DNA of 36,659 nt, from assembly GCA_900753715.1 (NCBI GenBank), contig CAAEAE010000153.1:1-36659 (forward strand), in the 5' to 3' direction. The DNA comes from an uncultured Roseburia sp. (GTDB taxonomy: Bacteria > Bacillota_A > Clostridia > Lachnospirales > Lachnospiraceae). Shown here in pieces: positions 15,213-23,069 of the stretch (position 1 is the first letter of the stretch; the number at the start of each line of letters is the position of its first letter). Both the position numbers and the translations under genes were made by a program. Below the pieces are notes generated by a model. It had not been told where the DNA came from. It worked only from the letters and a program-made list of their open reading frames with translations, and did not search any database.

Positions 15213-15753
15213 ATGTATTTTAAGAGAAAAGCATACGACAAATTATTAGAATGGAAAAAACAGTATTCAGATAAATACGCTGTCTTACTCGAGGGCGCCA
15301 GACGAGTGGGTAAATCGACGATTGCGGAGAGCTTTGCCCAAAGCGAATATAAGTCATATATTTTAATAGATTTTTCAAAAACAACGAACAATATACGGGA
15401 ATGTTTTGATGACATAGGAAACTTGAATCTGTTTTTTCTGAGACTTCAGGCAGAAACCGGAGTGACATTATATGAACAGGAGTCGTTGATTATTTTTGAT
15501 GAAGTACAGCTTTTTCCCAAGGCAAGGCAGTACACATTATTATGAGGTAGATTTTTTGATTTCCGAGGGAAGTAAAATAAATGCTTTTGAGATAAAATCT
15601 TCTGGTTCTGGAAAACATGAGTCGATAAAGGAATTTTATAAAAAATTTTCAAGAAATGTGCACAACGTATATTTGTTATCGCAGAAAGATGTTGGGAAAG
15701 AAGAAAATCTATTGCTGAAACCGTTTTATTTGATGCCATTTTTGATACAATAA
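15213..15753 (+). pseudogene. DUF4143-type ATPase, internally deleted and frameshifted
   Basis: ATG 15213 has GGGAGG upstream. The first 106 residues are a normal family N-terminus: Walker A EGARRVGKST (27-36) and Walker B LIIFDEVQLFPKARQ (92-106). Directly after KARQ the reading frame that makes sense jumps: at 15535 another frame reads HYYEVDFLISEGSKINAFEI, then KSSGSGKHESIKEFYKKF, ending at 15753. That is the normal C-terminus of the same family. Roughly 250 residues between them, compared with the intact 444-aa copy at 4825, are gone and the ends are joined out of frame. The truncated 110-aa product retains the nucleotide loop but is unlikely to work. Confidence 0.85.
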
Positions 15754-15786
15754 AAGCATTAAAACAACAGTTGGGGAGGTAATGAT

Positions 15787-16062
15787 ATGTGGATAGTATG
15801 TGGGATAATCAGTGTTATTTTTTGTGTGATAGCCTGGATAATGACGATGAATAAAAACAAAAAAGCGAACCTGGCTTCCATGTGTTCTTTGTCATTTGTG
15901 GCAATTACACTTCTTATGGAATATGGAATGGTCGTAAATTGGGTAAACAAAGAGGATTGGAGCGCAATGCTTGACGTCGTTCCATCGATGTTTCCGATTT
16001 TATGTGGTTATGTCATTCTTCTGCTTTGCGCAAATATCGCAGCCATTGTAAAAAATAAGTGA
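15787..16062 (+). CDS. Small membrane protein, unknown function
   Basis: 91 aa. ATG 15787 lies 8 nt behind GGGGAGG; the nearer ATG at 15782 hits a stop at once. Three hydrophobic segments (about residues 3-21, 30-50 and 64-87) separated by a short basic loop (MNKNKKAN) and a WVNKEDWS stretch suggest a three-helix membrane protein. I do not recognise the family. It lies 33 nt after the broken ATPase and may be carried on that transcript; the next promoter, that of mgtE, starts 35 nt after its stop. Confidence 0.7.
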   Translation: MWIVCGIISVIFCVIAWIMTMNKNKKANLASMCSLSFVAITLLMEYGMVVNWVNKEDWSAMLDVVPSMFPILCGYVILLLCANIAAIVKNK

Positions 16063-16096
16063 TAGTTTCAAATAATAACAGTACATATATTTCCAG

Positions 16097-16125
16097 TTTA
16101 CATCTCTTTCATGGGGTGTTATAAT
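16097..16125 (+). promoter_or_regulatory. Consensus sigma-A promoter of the mgtE leader
   Basis: TTTACA (16097-16102), exactly 17 nt, and a perfect TATAAT (16120-16125). Transcription would begin near 16132, giving a leader of about 245 nt before mgtE. Confidence 0.8.
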
Positions 16126-16164
16126 GCAGGGCGACAGAATTTAAAAATAAAGGAGGCGAAGCAT

Positions 16165-16248
16165 ATGGACAGTTGTGATAGTCGAAGTCGAAGTACATAC
16201 AACGGTGGAACAGACTTGGAAGCTATTTCAGGTGTCTGTAGCTTGTGA
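16165..16248 (+). CDS. Putative 27-residue leader peptide upstream of mgtE
   Basis: ATG 16165 has an excellent ribosome site (AAAGGAGG, ending at 16156). The peptide starts MDSCDSRSRSTYNGG and ends ISGVCSL before TGA 16246-16248. It has an acidic N-terminus and a Ser/Arg run and resembles no enzyme. Its Asn-Gly-Gly codons contain CGGTGGA (16203-16209), which can pair with TCCACCG (16278-16284), the left arm of the downstream terminator. Ribosome position on this ORF could therefore decide between readthrough and termination ahead of a Mg2+ channel gene. Expression of the peptide is inferred from its ribosome site and position only. Confidence 0.6.
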   Translation: MDSCDSRSRSTYNGGTDLEAISGVCSL

Positions 16249-16276
16249 TTCCTTTTTATAAAATAGTTTAAGCCGT

Positions 16277-16344
16277 ATCCACCGCTTGAAGAAATGTCAC
16301 AACCGTATGTGTTTGTGCCGCATTTTTACTGCGGTGGATTTTTT
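16277..16344 (+). terminator. Leader attenuator: terminator with competing hairpins before mgtE
   Basis: ATCCACCGC (16277-16285) pairs with GCGGTGGAT (16331-16339), directly followed by a T-run to 16344: an intrinsic terminator 34 nt before the mgtE start. The right arm repeats the CGGTGGA found in the leader ORF, so leader copy and terminator copy compete for the same left arm. A third, smaller hairpin, CCGCA/TGCGG (16318-16322 and 16330-16334), would also block the terminator. GCCC...GGGC (16347-16360) lies just ahead of the mgtE ribosome site. No M-box riboswitch motif was found. Confidence 0.65.
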
Positions 16345-16377
16345 ATGCCCTTTTTCGGGCAGGAATGGAGGCTTAAA

Positions 16378-17772
16378 GTGGAAAAAGAAGTATTAAAAGA
16401 AAAAACATTTGCCAAAGAAATTGTTGCAATTATCAGAAGCGGACTGAAAAAAGAGGAGTTACGGGAACGGCTTGGCGATTACCATGAGAATGATATCGCG
16501 CAGAGCCTTGAATATTTGACCAAAGAAGAACGCATTGCGCTGTATAACAATCTCGGTGCGGAGTGGATGTCCGATATTTTTTCCTATGTGGAAGAGCCGG
16601 ATCAGTATATCGAAGAGCTTGGAATTGATAAATTGGCGGCCGTTATCAATGAGATGGACTCGGATGATGCGGTTGATTTGCTCGAGGACATTGATGAGAA
16701 CGTAAAGGAACAGTTGAATCCGATTCTGGATGAGGATGTGAAAGCGGATATCCGTCTGATAAATTCCTATGATGAGGATGAAATCGGAAGCCTGATTACG
16801 ACAAACTATATCCGGATATCCAAAAACCTGACGATTCGCCAGGCAATGCACGAGCTGGTAAAGCAGGCGGGAGAAAATGACAATATCTCCACCCTCTATG
16901 TTGTGGATGAAAATGAGAAGTACTGCGGTGTCATCGACCTGAAGGATTTAATCATTGCAAGGGAAAATGACGCATTAGACGATATCATCAGCTATTCGTA
17001 TCCGTATTTGCTGGATCATGAAAGCATTTCTGAGAATATAGAAAAGATAAAAGATTACGCAGAAGATTCGCTCCCGGTATTAAATAAGGAAAAGAAAATC
17101 ATCGGAATTCTGACGGCACAGGATGTGATTGAGGCAGTCGATGACGAGATGGGAGAAGACTATGCAAAGCTGGCTGGTCTGACGGCGGAAGAAGACTTAA
17201 AGGAAACCACCGGAGAGAGTATGAAAAAACGTCTGCCATGGCTGATTGTTCTGTTGTTTTTGGGAATGGGCGTATCGACGGTTGTCGGCGCATTTGAGGA
17301 TGTCGTTGCAGTGCTGCCGATTATCATATGCTTCCAGTCCTTAATCCTCGATATGGCGGGAAATGTAGGAACCCAGTCACTAGCCGTGACAATCCGTGTC
17401 CTTATGGACGAGGAGTTGAGTGGAAAAGACAAGCTTGCATTGGTTATGAAAGAAATGAAGGTTGGATTCGGGAACGGACTGCTTCTTGGAATTTTATCCC
17501 TGCTTTTCTTAGGACTGTATATCCGGTTCTTTAAGGGCTATGCAATTACTGCCGCATTTATGATAGCCGGATGCGTCGGCATCTCGTTACTGGTGGCGAT
17601 GATGATTTCAAGCCTCGTGGGAACGTTAGTGCCGCTGTTTTTCCACAAAGTAAAAGTAGACCCGGCTGTCGCATCGGGCCCACTTATTACAACTGTAAAT
17701 GATTTGGTGGCGGTAGTGACCTACTATGGATTGTCCTGGATACTGTTAATCCAGTGTGCACATTTAGCGTAG
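16378..17772 (+). CDS. mgtE: Magnesium transporter MgtE
   Basis: 464 aa from GTG 16378, chosen because GGAGG stands 7 nt upstream and the MgtE N-domain begins here; an in-frame ATG at 16294 lies inside the attenuator. The domain order is standard: a superhelical N-domain with LGAEWMSDIFSYVEEPDQY and EMDSDDAVDLLEDI (Mg2+-sensing acidic helices), two CBS domains (about 135-255), a connecting plug helix, and five membrane helices from about 285 containing DMAGNVGTQSLAVTIRVL, the pore signature. It forms a homodimeric Mg2+ channel that closes when cytoplasmic Mg2+ is high. Expression is probably set by the leader ORF and attenuator upstream. It converges closely with the CAP gene (16 nt between stops). 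Confidence 0.95.
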   Translation: MEKEVLKEKTFAKEIVAIIRSGLKKEELRERLGDYHENDIAQSLEYLTKEERIALYNNLGAEWMSDIFSYVEEPDQYIEELGIDKLAAVINEMDSDDAVDLLEDIDENVKEQLNPILDEDVKADIRLINSYDEDEIGSLITTNYIRISKNLTIRQAMHELVKQAGENDNISTLYVVDENEKYCGVIDLKDLIIARENDALDDIISYSYPYLLDHESISENIEKIKDYAEDSLPVLNKEKKIIGILTAQDVIEAVDDEMGEDYAKLAGLTAEEDLKETTGESMKKRLPWLIVLLFLGMGVSTVVGAFEDVVAVLPIIICFQSLILDMAGNVGTQSLAVTIRVLMDEELSGKDKLALVMKEMKVGFGNGLLLGILSLLFLGLYIRFFKGYAITAAFMIAGCVGISLLVAMMISSLVGTLVPLFFHKVKVDPAVASGPLITTVNDLVAVVTYYGLSWILLIQCAHLA

Positions 17773-17788
17773 CTTGCGCAGACGCGGT

Positions 17789-18460
17789 CTAGTAAATGAA
17801 TAACTGGCTCCAGTAATTGACGCCGGAAGCGTTCTGATAGAAGCCCATGCCGATTTCCGTATAGGAAGCGTTTAAGATATTTGCACGGTGTCCGGCGCTG
17901 TTCATCCAGCCCTCCATTACCTGTTCCGGGGTTTTCTGTCCCCAGGCGATATTTTCACCGCAGCTGCGGTAGCTCACGCCGGCATCCTTTAAAGCGGTGG
18001 CAAAGCTCGTGCCATCCGGTCTGGTGTGGGAAAAGGAAACGGAGGATTCCTCTGCGCGCACCTGTGCGGCAGTTGTTGCATCGGTGTTTAAGGTGACCGG
18101 ATTTAACCCGGCGCTCTTGCGCTCTTTATTTACAAGCTCTACCACCTTAAGAACATAAGGATGAACGTCTGCCTCATCCTCGGAAGAATCTGGGACATCC
18201 GGGGTAGTCGGGACATCCGGAGTAATCGGAGCGTCCGGTGTCTCCGGGCAGTCCGGTGTCTCCGGGAGCTGCCCATTGCGGAGGCGTTCAAGCAGGGCTT
18301 TCAAATCGTCTGCGGAGCAGATGGACTTCCAGTCAGAATTAGAAAAAATAACGGTATTTTTGCAGGAAACCGTCTGTGTCTGTAACGGCGCGGCAAAAAC
18401 AGTTGTTCCGGTAAAAAGTACAGCAGCCATTGTCGCTGCAAAATAAGTTGCTTTCTTCAT
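17789..18460 (-). CDS. Secreted CAP-domain (SCP/PR1-like) protein
   Basis: 223 aa, ATG 18460 behind AAGGAGAA. Residues 1-23 form a signal peptide ending TVFAAP. A Pro/Thr/Asp linker with repeated PETPD, PDVPTTPDVP motifs (about 70-98) separates a small N-terminal part from the C-terminal CAP domain. The domain contains VVELVNKERKSAGLNPV, the cavity histidines in FSHTRPDGTSF and NSAGHRANILN, and the glutamate in SCGENIAWG. It belongs to the YkwD branch found in spore formers and gut clostridia; its function is unsettled (possible lipid binding or protease-like roles). Without an LPXTG or membrane anchor it is probably released or held by its linker in the wall. Confidence 0.92.
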   Translation of the reverse strand: MKKATYFAATMAAVLFTGTTVFAAPLQTQTVSCKNTVIFSNSDWKSICSADDLKALLERLRNGQLPETPDCPETPDAPITPDVPTTPDVPDSSEDEADVHPYVLKVVELVNKERKSAGLNPVTLNTDATTAAQVRAEESSVSFSHTRPDGTSFATALKDAGVSYRSCGENIAWGQKTPEQVMEGWMNSAGHRANILNASYTEIGMGFYQNASGVNYWSQLFIY

Positions 18461-18591
18461 AAAAATAAGTTCTCCTTTTCTTTTTACAATTCAAATGACA
18501 GTTCTGTTGAAATATTTCAAAAACATTTCGTAAATATTACAACTTTATTACAAACAAATCTTAACATGGAATAACAGAGAGAAGCTAGTGG

Positions 18592-18619
18592 AAACCGTTT
18601 CCAGAAATGGAAATGGTTT
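18592..18619. repeat. Imperfect palindrome in the CAP-pstS intergenic region
   Basis: AAACCGTTTCC (18592-18602) and GGAAATGGTTT (18609-18619) pair with one mismatch around AGAAAT. It sits just before the phosphate-box-like repeats. It could be a regulator site; there is no T-run to make it a terminator. Confidence 0.4.
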
Positions 18620-18672
18620 TACCTGCATTTTACAAAACCTGTGTTACGCATTTTACATTCGCCCGCTAAGAT
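18615..18672 (+). promoter_or_regulatory. Candidate Pho box and -10 element of pstS
   Basis: TTTTAC-type repeats begin at 18615 (GGTTTTAC), 18626 (CATTTTAC), 18640 (TGTGTTAC) and 18649 (CATTTTAC); the first two are 11 bp apart. TAAGAT at 18667-18672 is a plausible -10, so the repeats occupy the -35 region, as in PhoB/PhoP-activated promoters. Another pair, TTACA at 18537 and 18548, also 11 bp apart, lies further up and nearer the CAP gene. A TTTTGC/GCAAAA hairpin (18747-18761) adjoins the strong pstS ribosome site. Confidence 0.5.
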
Positions 18673-18775
18673 AGTCCTTGTCAAAAGGAAAGAAAACAAT
18701 GTGAAAAAAGCGAGGCAAATCCTCTGCTCCTGCAAGGGCAGTCGCATTTTGCTTCGCAAAACAAGGAGGATTATC

Positions 18776-19759
18776 ATGAAAAAGAAAGTAATGAGTATGT
18801 TATTGACAGGTATGTTAGCAGTTTCAGTGCTGGCAGGATGTGGAAGCAATGGTGCAGCAGACAACGGAACAACAAGCGATGCAGGCAGCAGCAATCAGGT
18901 TGCAGCAGACAACAATGATGCCGGCGACGCAGGAAATACACAGGCAGCTTCTGAGGCAGCAGGCGATTTTGACGCAGATGAGTTTATCAGTGTTATTTCC
19001 AGAGAAGACGGTTCCGGTACAAGAGGTGCTTTTATCGAGCTGTTCGGTGTAGAGCAGAAGGATGCAGACGGCAACAAGGTAGATAACACAACAGAGGAAG
19101 CAATCATCACCAACAATACCGAAGTAATGCTTACAACTGTAGCTGGAAGCGAATACGCAATCGGTTATGTTTCCCTTGGTTCTTTAAATGACAGCGTAAA
19201 GGCAGTTTCCATCGATGGAGTAGAGCCTTCCGTAGAGGGAATTAAAGATGGTTCCTATGCAATTGCAAGACCATTTAACATCGCAACTAAGGACGGCTTA
19301 AGCGATGTAGCACAGGATTTCGTAAACTTCATCATGAGCGCAGACGGACAGTCCATCATTGAAGGAAAAGGTTACATTCCGGTAAATGACGCAGCAGAAG
19401 CATTCGAGAGCAACGGCGCAGAAGGAAAAGTAGTGGTAGCCGGTTCTTCTTCCGTAACACCGGTTATGGAGAAATTACAGGAAGCTTACCTTGCAATCAA
19501 TCCGAATGCAAACATTGAAATTCAGCAGAGTGATTCCAGTACCGGTATGACCGCAGCAGCAGACGGCACCTGCGACATCGGAATGGCATCCAGAGAGTTA
19601 AAGGATTCCGAGTTAGAGGCTGGTCTTACCCCGACCGTTATCGCAATGGACGGAATCGCAGTTATCGTAAATCAGGGCAATCCGACAGAGAATCTTACCT
19701 CTGAGCAGGTAATGAACATCTACACCGGAGAAGTTACCACCTGGAGTGAAGTACAGTAA
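18776..19759 (+). CDS. pstS: Phosphate-binding lipoprotein PstS, sequence halves in permuted order
   Basis: 327 aa, ATG 18776 behind AAGGAGG. A lipoprotein signal ends LAGC (Cys near residue 22), followed by a Gly/Ala/Asn/Asp-rich linker to about residue 65. The fold then starts with what is normally the second half of PstS: ISREDGSGTRGAF (74-86, the R-xx-x-SGT phosphate motif, R76, S80-T82), YAIGYVSLGSL and IARPFNIATKDGL. Only afterwards comes the normal first half: VVVAGSSSVTPVMEKL (from about 219), QQSDSSTGM, CDIGMASRELKDSE (D267), IAMDGIAVIVN, and an end at TWSEVQ. All phosphate-contact motifs are present once. The protein delivers phosphate to PstCA. No other binding-protein gene accompanies the permease, so this permuted form must serve it. 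Confidence 0.9.
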   Translation: MKKKVMSMLLTGMLAVSVLAGCGSNGAADNGTTSDAGSSNQVAADNNDAGDAGNTQAASEAAGDFDADEFISVISREDGSGTRGAFIELFGVEQKDADGNKVDNTTEEAIITNNTEVMLTTVAGSEYAIGYVSLGSLNDSVKAVSIDGVEPSVEGIKDGSYAIARPFNIATKDGLSDVAQDFVNFIMSADGQSIIEGKGYIPVNDAAEAFESNGAEGKVVVAGSSSVTPVMEKLQEAYLAINPNANIEIQQSDSSTGMTAAADGTCDIGMASRELKDSELEAGLTPTVIAMDGIAVIVNQGNPTENLTSEQVMNIYTGEVTTWSEVQ

Positions 19760-19791
19760 ACCGCAGATTTAAATCAGACAAATGATTGGAA

Positions 19792-19838
19792 TACCCGCTG
19801 GGCGGCAGCCGGAATAGCCGGAGGCTGTAAGGCGGGTA
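19792..19838 (+). other. Intercistronic stem-loop between pstS and pstC
   Basis: TACCCGC (19792-19798) pairs with GCGGGTA (19832-19838), and CAGCC (19806-19810) with GGCTG (19823-19827) inside it. The following sequence is A-rich rather than T-rich, so it is probably not a terminator. Such hairpins often protect the 3' end of a binding-protein message and let it accumulate over the permease message. Confidence 0.55.
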
Positions 19839-19863
19839 AAGCCATAGGGAAAAGAGGATTTTC

Positions 19864-20721
19864 ATGAACAGAATAAAAGAAAAGATAATGGAATATGTAT
19901 TTCTGCTCACTGCGGTCGTCTCCATTCTGGCAGTTGCCCTGATTTGTGTGTTCCTGTTTGCAAACGGAATTCCGGCAATCAAAGAAATCGGAGTACTGGA
20001 ATTTCTGACGGGAAGAAAATGGAAGCCGGGAAATAACCTTTACGGTATCTTTCCGATGATACTCGGAAGTATTTATGTAACGGCGGGTGCGCTTGTCATC
20101 GGAGTTCCGATTGGAATCTTCATGGCAGTTTTCATGGCAAGATTTTGCCCGAAGAGACTGCACCGTATCTTAAAACCGGTCGTTGATTTACTTGCCGGAA
20201 TTCCGTCCATCATCTACGGATTTTTCGGACTGGTGGTTTTGGTTCCGTTCGTGCGTGAGCACTTTAAGGGAGATGGAAACAGTATTCTTACCGCATCCAT
20301 TCTGCTTGGAATCATGATTTTGCCATCCATTATCAGTGTATCGGAGACATCCCTCCGGGCGGTGGAGAATCAGTATTATGAGGGGGCACTGGCACTCGGG
20401 GCAACCCATGAGCGAAGCGTTTTTACCGTTATCGTGCCGGCTGCAAAGTCAGGAATTACGGCGGCAGTCATCCTTGGCGTAGGGCGTGCCATCGGAGAGA
20501 CAATGGCGGTCATGATGGTTGTCGGAAACCAGGCGAGAGTTCCGGTCAGCATCTACAAGGGCGTACGTACATTAACGACAAATATCGTTCTTGAGATGGG
20601 ATATGCGACAGATTTGCACCGCGAAGCGCTGATTGCAACCGGAGTCGTGCTGTTTGTATTTATTCTGCTGATTAATGTCTGCTTTTCTATATTAAAGCGC
20701 AGAGGAAAGGGGGGTGCATAA
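19864..20721 (+). CDS. pstC: Phosphate ABC transporter permease PstC
   Basis: 285 aa, ATG preceded by GAGGA. About six membrane helices. Diagnostic stretches are FLTGRKWKPGNNLYGIFPMI near the front and the permease core [20 protein letters not shown]. The ABC-coupling loop is EGALALGATHERSVFTVIVP, followed by GVGRAIGETMAVMMVVGN. With PstA it forms the membrane channel through which PstB-powered phosphate import occurs. It is separated from pstS by a 104-nt gap containing a stem-loop, and its stop lies 1 nt before the preferred PstA start. Confidence 0.96.
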   Translation: MNRIKEKIMEYVFLLTAVVSILAVALICVFLFANGIPAIKEIGVLEFLTGRKWKPGNNLYGIFPMILGSIYVTAGALVIGVPIGIFMAVFMARFCPKRLHRILKPVVDLLAGIPSIIYGFFGLVVLVPFVREHFKGDGNSILTASILLGIMILPSIISVSETSLRAVENQYYEGALALGATHERSVFTVIVPAAKSGITAAVILGVGRAIGETMAVMMVVGNQARVPVSIYKGVRTLTTNIVLEMGYATDLHREALIATGVVLFVFILLINVCFSILKRRGKGGA

Positions 20722-20722
20722 C

Positions 20723-21604
20723 ATGGATGGCAAAAAAGAAGCAATCAACCGCCAGACAATGAAAGACCGGATAAACTCGTACCGGAAGCACCCGGGTTCC
20801 TTTGTGCTGGCGCTCCTCACCGTGGTGGCAGCAGTCATCACGGTAAGCGTGCTGTTATTTCTGGTGGTATACATTCTGGTAAAAGGAATTCCGTATCTGA
20901 CACCGAGCCTTTTTGCATGGAAATATACCTCGGACAACGTGTCAATGCTTCCGGCGATTATCAATACCCTGGAAATGACGGCATTAGCGCTGGTATTTGC
21001 CGTACCGTTTGGAATCGGTGCCGCTATTTATCTGGTGGAATATGCCAAAAAAGGAAATAAGATTGTAGGGCTTGTGCGTGTGACCGCAGAGACCTTACAG
21101 GGAATTCCTTCTATTATCTATGGATTGTTTGGACTTTTGTTTTTTAACAACCTGCTGTGGGGTTACTCCATTCTTTCCGGTGCCGCAACGCTTGCCATCA
21201 TGGTATTGCCGGTTATCATGCGGACCACGGAGGAAGCACTTCTCACCGTTCCGGACTCGTTCCGTGAGGGAAGCTTTGGACTAGGCGCCGGAAAGCTCCG
21301 GACGATTTTTAAAATCGTTCTCCCGACTGCAATTCCGGGAATCCTTGCAGGAATCATTCTTGCGGTCGGACGTATCGTCGGAGAGACAGCGGCATTAATC
21401 TATACGTCAGGAACGATTGCACAGGTGGCAGGCAATGTCTTAAACTCCGGTCGTACGCTTGCGGTTCATATGTACGCGCTCTCACAGGAAGGTTTCCATA
21501 CCAACGAAGCATATGCTACAGCTGTAATATTACTCGCAGTAGTTCTGTTAATTAACGGCGTATCGTCTCTGATTGCAAAGCGGTTTGAGGCGCCGGAACA
21601 ATAA
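20723..21604 (+). CDS. pstA: Phosphate ABC transporter permease PstA
   Basis: 293 aa. I choose ATG 20723 because AAAGGGGGG (20706-20714) sits 8 nt upstream; a GTG at 20714 in the same frame falls inside that ribosome site. About six helices are visible. PstA hallmarks are the [20 protein letters not shown] region, the core [20 protein letters not shown], the EAA-like coupling loop [20 protein letters not shown], and [17 protein letters not shown]. It pairs with PstC. The basic N-terminus ([20 protein letters not shown]) is a cytoplasmic tail. It is followed by pstB after 23 nt. Confidence 0.96.
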   Translation: MDGKKEAINRQTMKDRINSYRKHPGSFVLALLTVVAAVITVSVLLFLVVYILVKGIPYLTPSLFAWKYTSDNVSMLPAIINTLEMTALALVFAVPFGIGAAIYLVEYAKKGNKIVGLVRVTAETLQGIPSIIYGLFGLLFFNNLLWGYSILSGAATLAIMVLPVIMRTTEEALLTVPDSFREGSFGLGAGKLRTIFKIVLPTAIPGILAGIILAVGRIVGETAALIYTSGTIAQVAGNVLNSGRTLAVHMYALSQEGFHTNEAYATAVILLAVVLLINGVSSLIAKRFEAPEQ

Positions 21605-21627
21605 AATTTGGAAAGGATACATATCAG

Positions 21628-22380
21628 ATGCAGGAAAAATTTAAGATAGAGCACTTGGATTTATATTATGGTGATTTTCATGCACTAAAAGATGTCAGCA
21701 TGAATATTAAAGCCAATGAGATTACCGCATTTATCGGACCTTCCGGGTGCGGCAAATCCACTTTTTTAAAAAGCTTAAACCGGATGAATGACCTTGTAGA
21801 GGGCTGCCGGATTACGGGAAATGTGCTGTTAGACGGCGAGGACATTTATCAGGGAATGGATGTCAATCTGCTTCGCAAGCGCGTCGGAATGGTATTTCAG
21901 AAGCCAAACCCGTTCCCGATGACCATTTACGATAACATTGCCTACGGACCGAGAACACACGGCATCCGTTCCAAGGTAAAGCTCGATGAAATCGTGGAGC
22001 GTTCCCTGCGCAATGCGGCAATCTGGGACGAGGTAAAAGACCGCCTGAAAAAGAGCGCACTTGGACTCTCCGGTGGACAGCAGCAGCGCCTTTGCATTGC
22101 AAGAGCACTGGCAGTAGAGCCGGAAGTCATCTTAATGGATGAGCCGACCTCCGCATTAGACCCGATTTCAACGTCCAAGATTGAGGATCTTGTCATCGAG
22201 TTAAAAAATCAGTACACGATTGTCATGGTAACGCATAATATGCAGCAGGCGGTTCGTGTTTCCGATAAAACCGTATTTTTCCTGTTAGGGGAAGTGATTG
22301 AGAGCGGCGAGACCGAGAAACTGTTTTCCGTGCCGCAGGATAAGCGCACCGAGGATTATATTACCGGAAGATTTGGTTAA
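21628..22380 (+). CDS. pstB: Phosphate ABC transporter ATP-binding protein PstB
   Basis: 250 aa, the standard length. Walker A is GPSGCGKST (37-45), the Q-loop is in [13 protein letters not shown], the ABC signature [17 protein letters not shown], Walker [14 protein letters not shown], and the switch histidine lies in [10 protein letters not shown]. PstB-specific text includes [17 protein letters not shown] and [16 protein letters not shown]. It hydrolyses ATP to drive PstCA. The tail EDYITGRFG is typical of the family. It is 14 nt from phoU, so these belong to one operon. Confidence 0.97.
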   Translation: MQEKFKIEHLDLYYGDFHALKDVSMNIKANEITAFIGPSGCGKSTFLKSLNRMNDLVEGCRITGNVLLDGEDIYQGMDVNLLRKRVGMVFQKPNPFPMTIYDNIAYGPRTHGIRSKVKLDEIVERSLRNAAIWDEVKDRLKKSALGLSGGQQQRLCIARALAVEPEVILMDEPTSALDPISTSKIEDLVIELKNQYTIVMVTHNMQQAVRVSDKTVFFLLGEVIESGETEKLFSVPQDKRTEDYITGRFG

Positions 22381-22394
22381 AGGAGGATGGGAAA

Positions 22395-23048
22395 ATGAGA
22401 AATCGTTTTGACAGACAGTTGCAGCAGTTAAACAATGAGTTAATCGAAATGGGAAGCCTGATTGAGCGGGCAATTGAGATGGCAATTTCCGCGCTGGTAA
22501 AACAGGATGTGGAAAAGGCAAAGCAGGCAATCGCCTTTGACGTGGAAGTTGACCAGCAGGAGCGAAACATCGAGGCACTGTGCATGAAGCTTTTGCTTCA
22601 GCAGCAGCCGGTGGCAAAGGATTTGCGTTTGATTTCCGCCGCACTCAAAATGATTACGGATATGGAGCGAATCGGAGACCATGCAGGCGATATTTCCGAA
22701 ATGACGATTTTAATGGCTGGCTCGGAATATGCCGGAGATGTCATCGACATCGAGCTTGTCAAGGGAATGGCAAAAGAGACCACGAATATGGTAATCAAAA
22801 GTGTCGATGCCTTTGTCAGCAAGGATTTGGAGCTGGCACATTATGTTATCAAGAGGGATGACATCGTCGATGACCAGTTTGACCGGTTCAAAAAGCAGCT
22901 CATCCAGAAGATTAATGAGAATGTCAAAAATGGCGAGCAGGCAACGGATATGTTAATGGTCGCTAAGTATTTTGAGCGAATCGGAGACCACGCCACCAAT
23001 ATCGCAGAATGGGTGATTTATTCCATTACCGGTGAGCATGAGAACTAG
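22395..23048 (+). CDS. phoU: Phosphate signalling protein PhoU
   Basis: 217 aa, ATG behind AAAGGAGG. It contains two copies of the three-helix PhoU repeat, each with the metal-binding signature: AALKMITDMERIGDHAGDI in the first and MVAKYFERIGDHATNIAEW in the second. The N-terminal FDRQLQQLNNELIEMGSLIE is typical. PhoU connects the Pst transporter to the PhoR kinase, dampening the Pho response when phosphate is plentiful and restraining uptake. Its place between pstB and the symporter-phoPR block fits that role. A second promoter-like region with 11-bp repeats begins 22 nt after its stop. Confidence 0.96.
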   Translation: MRNRFDRQLQQLNNELIEMGSLIERAIEMAISALVKQDVEKAKQAIAFDVEVDQQERNIEALCMKLLLQQQPVAKDLRLISAALKMITDMERIGDHAGDISEMTILMAGSEYAGDVIDIELVKGMAKETTNMVIKSVDAFVSKDLELAHYVIKRDDIVDDQFDRFKKQLIQKINENVKNGEQATDMLMVAKYFERIGDHATNIAEWVIYSITGEHEN

Positions 23049-23069
23049 GAAAACAGAATAAATGCGAAT

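Noticed and set aside
16063..16377. M-box (ykoK) magnesium riboswitch before mgtE
   Set aside because: The leader is long enough, but I cannot find the conserved M-box core text, and a translated ORF occupies the middle.
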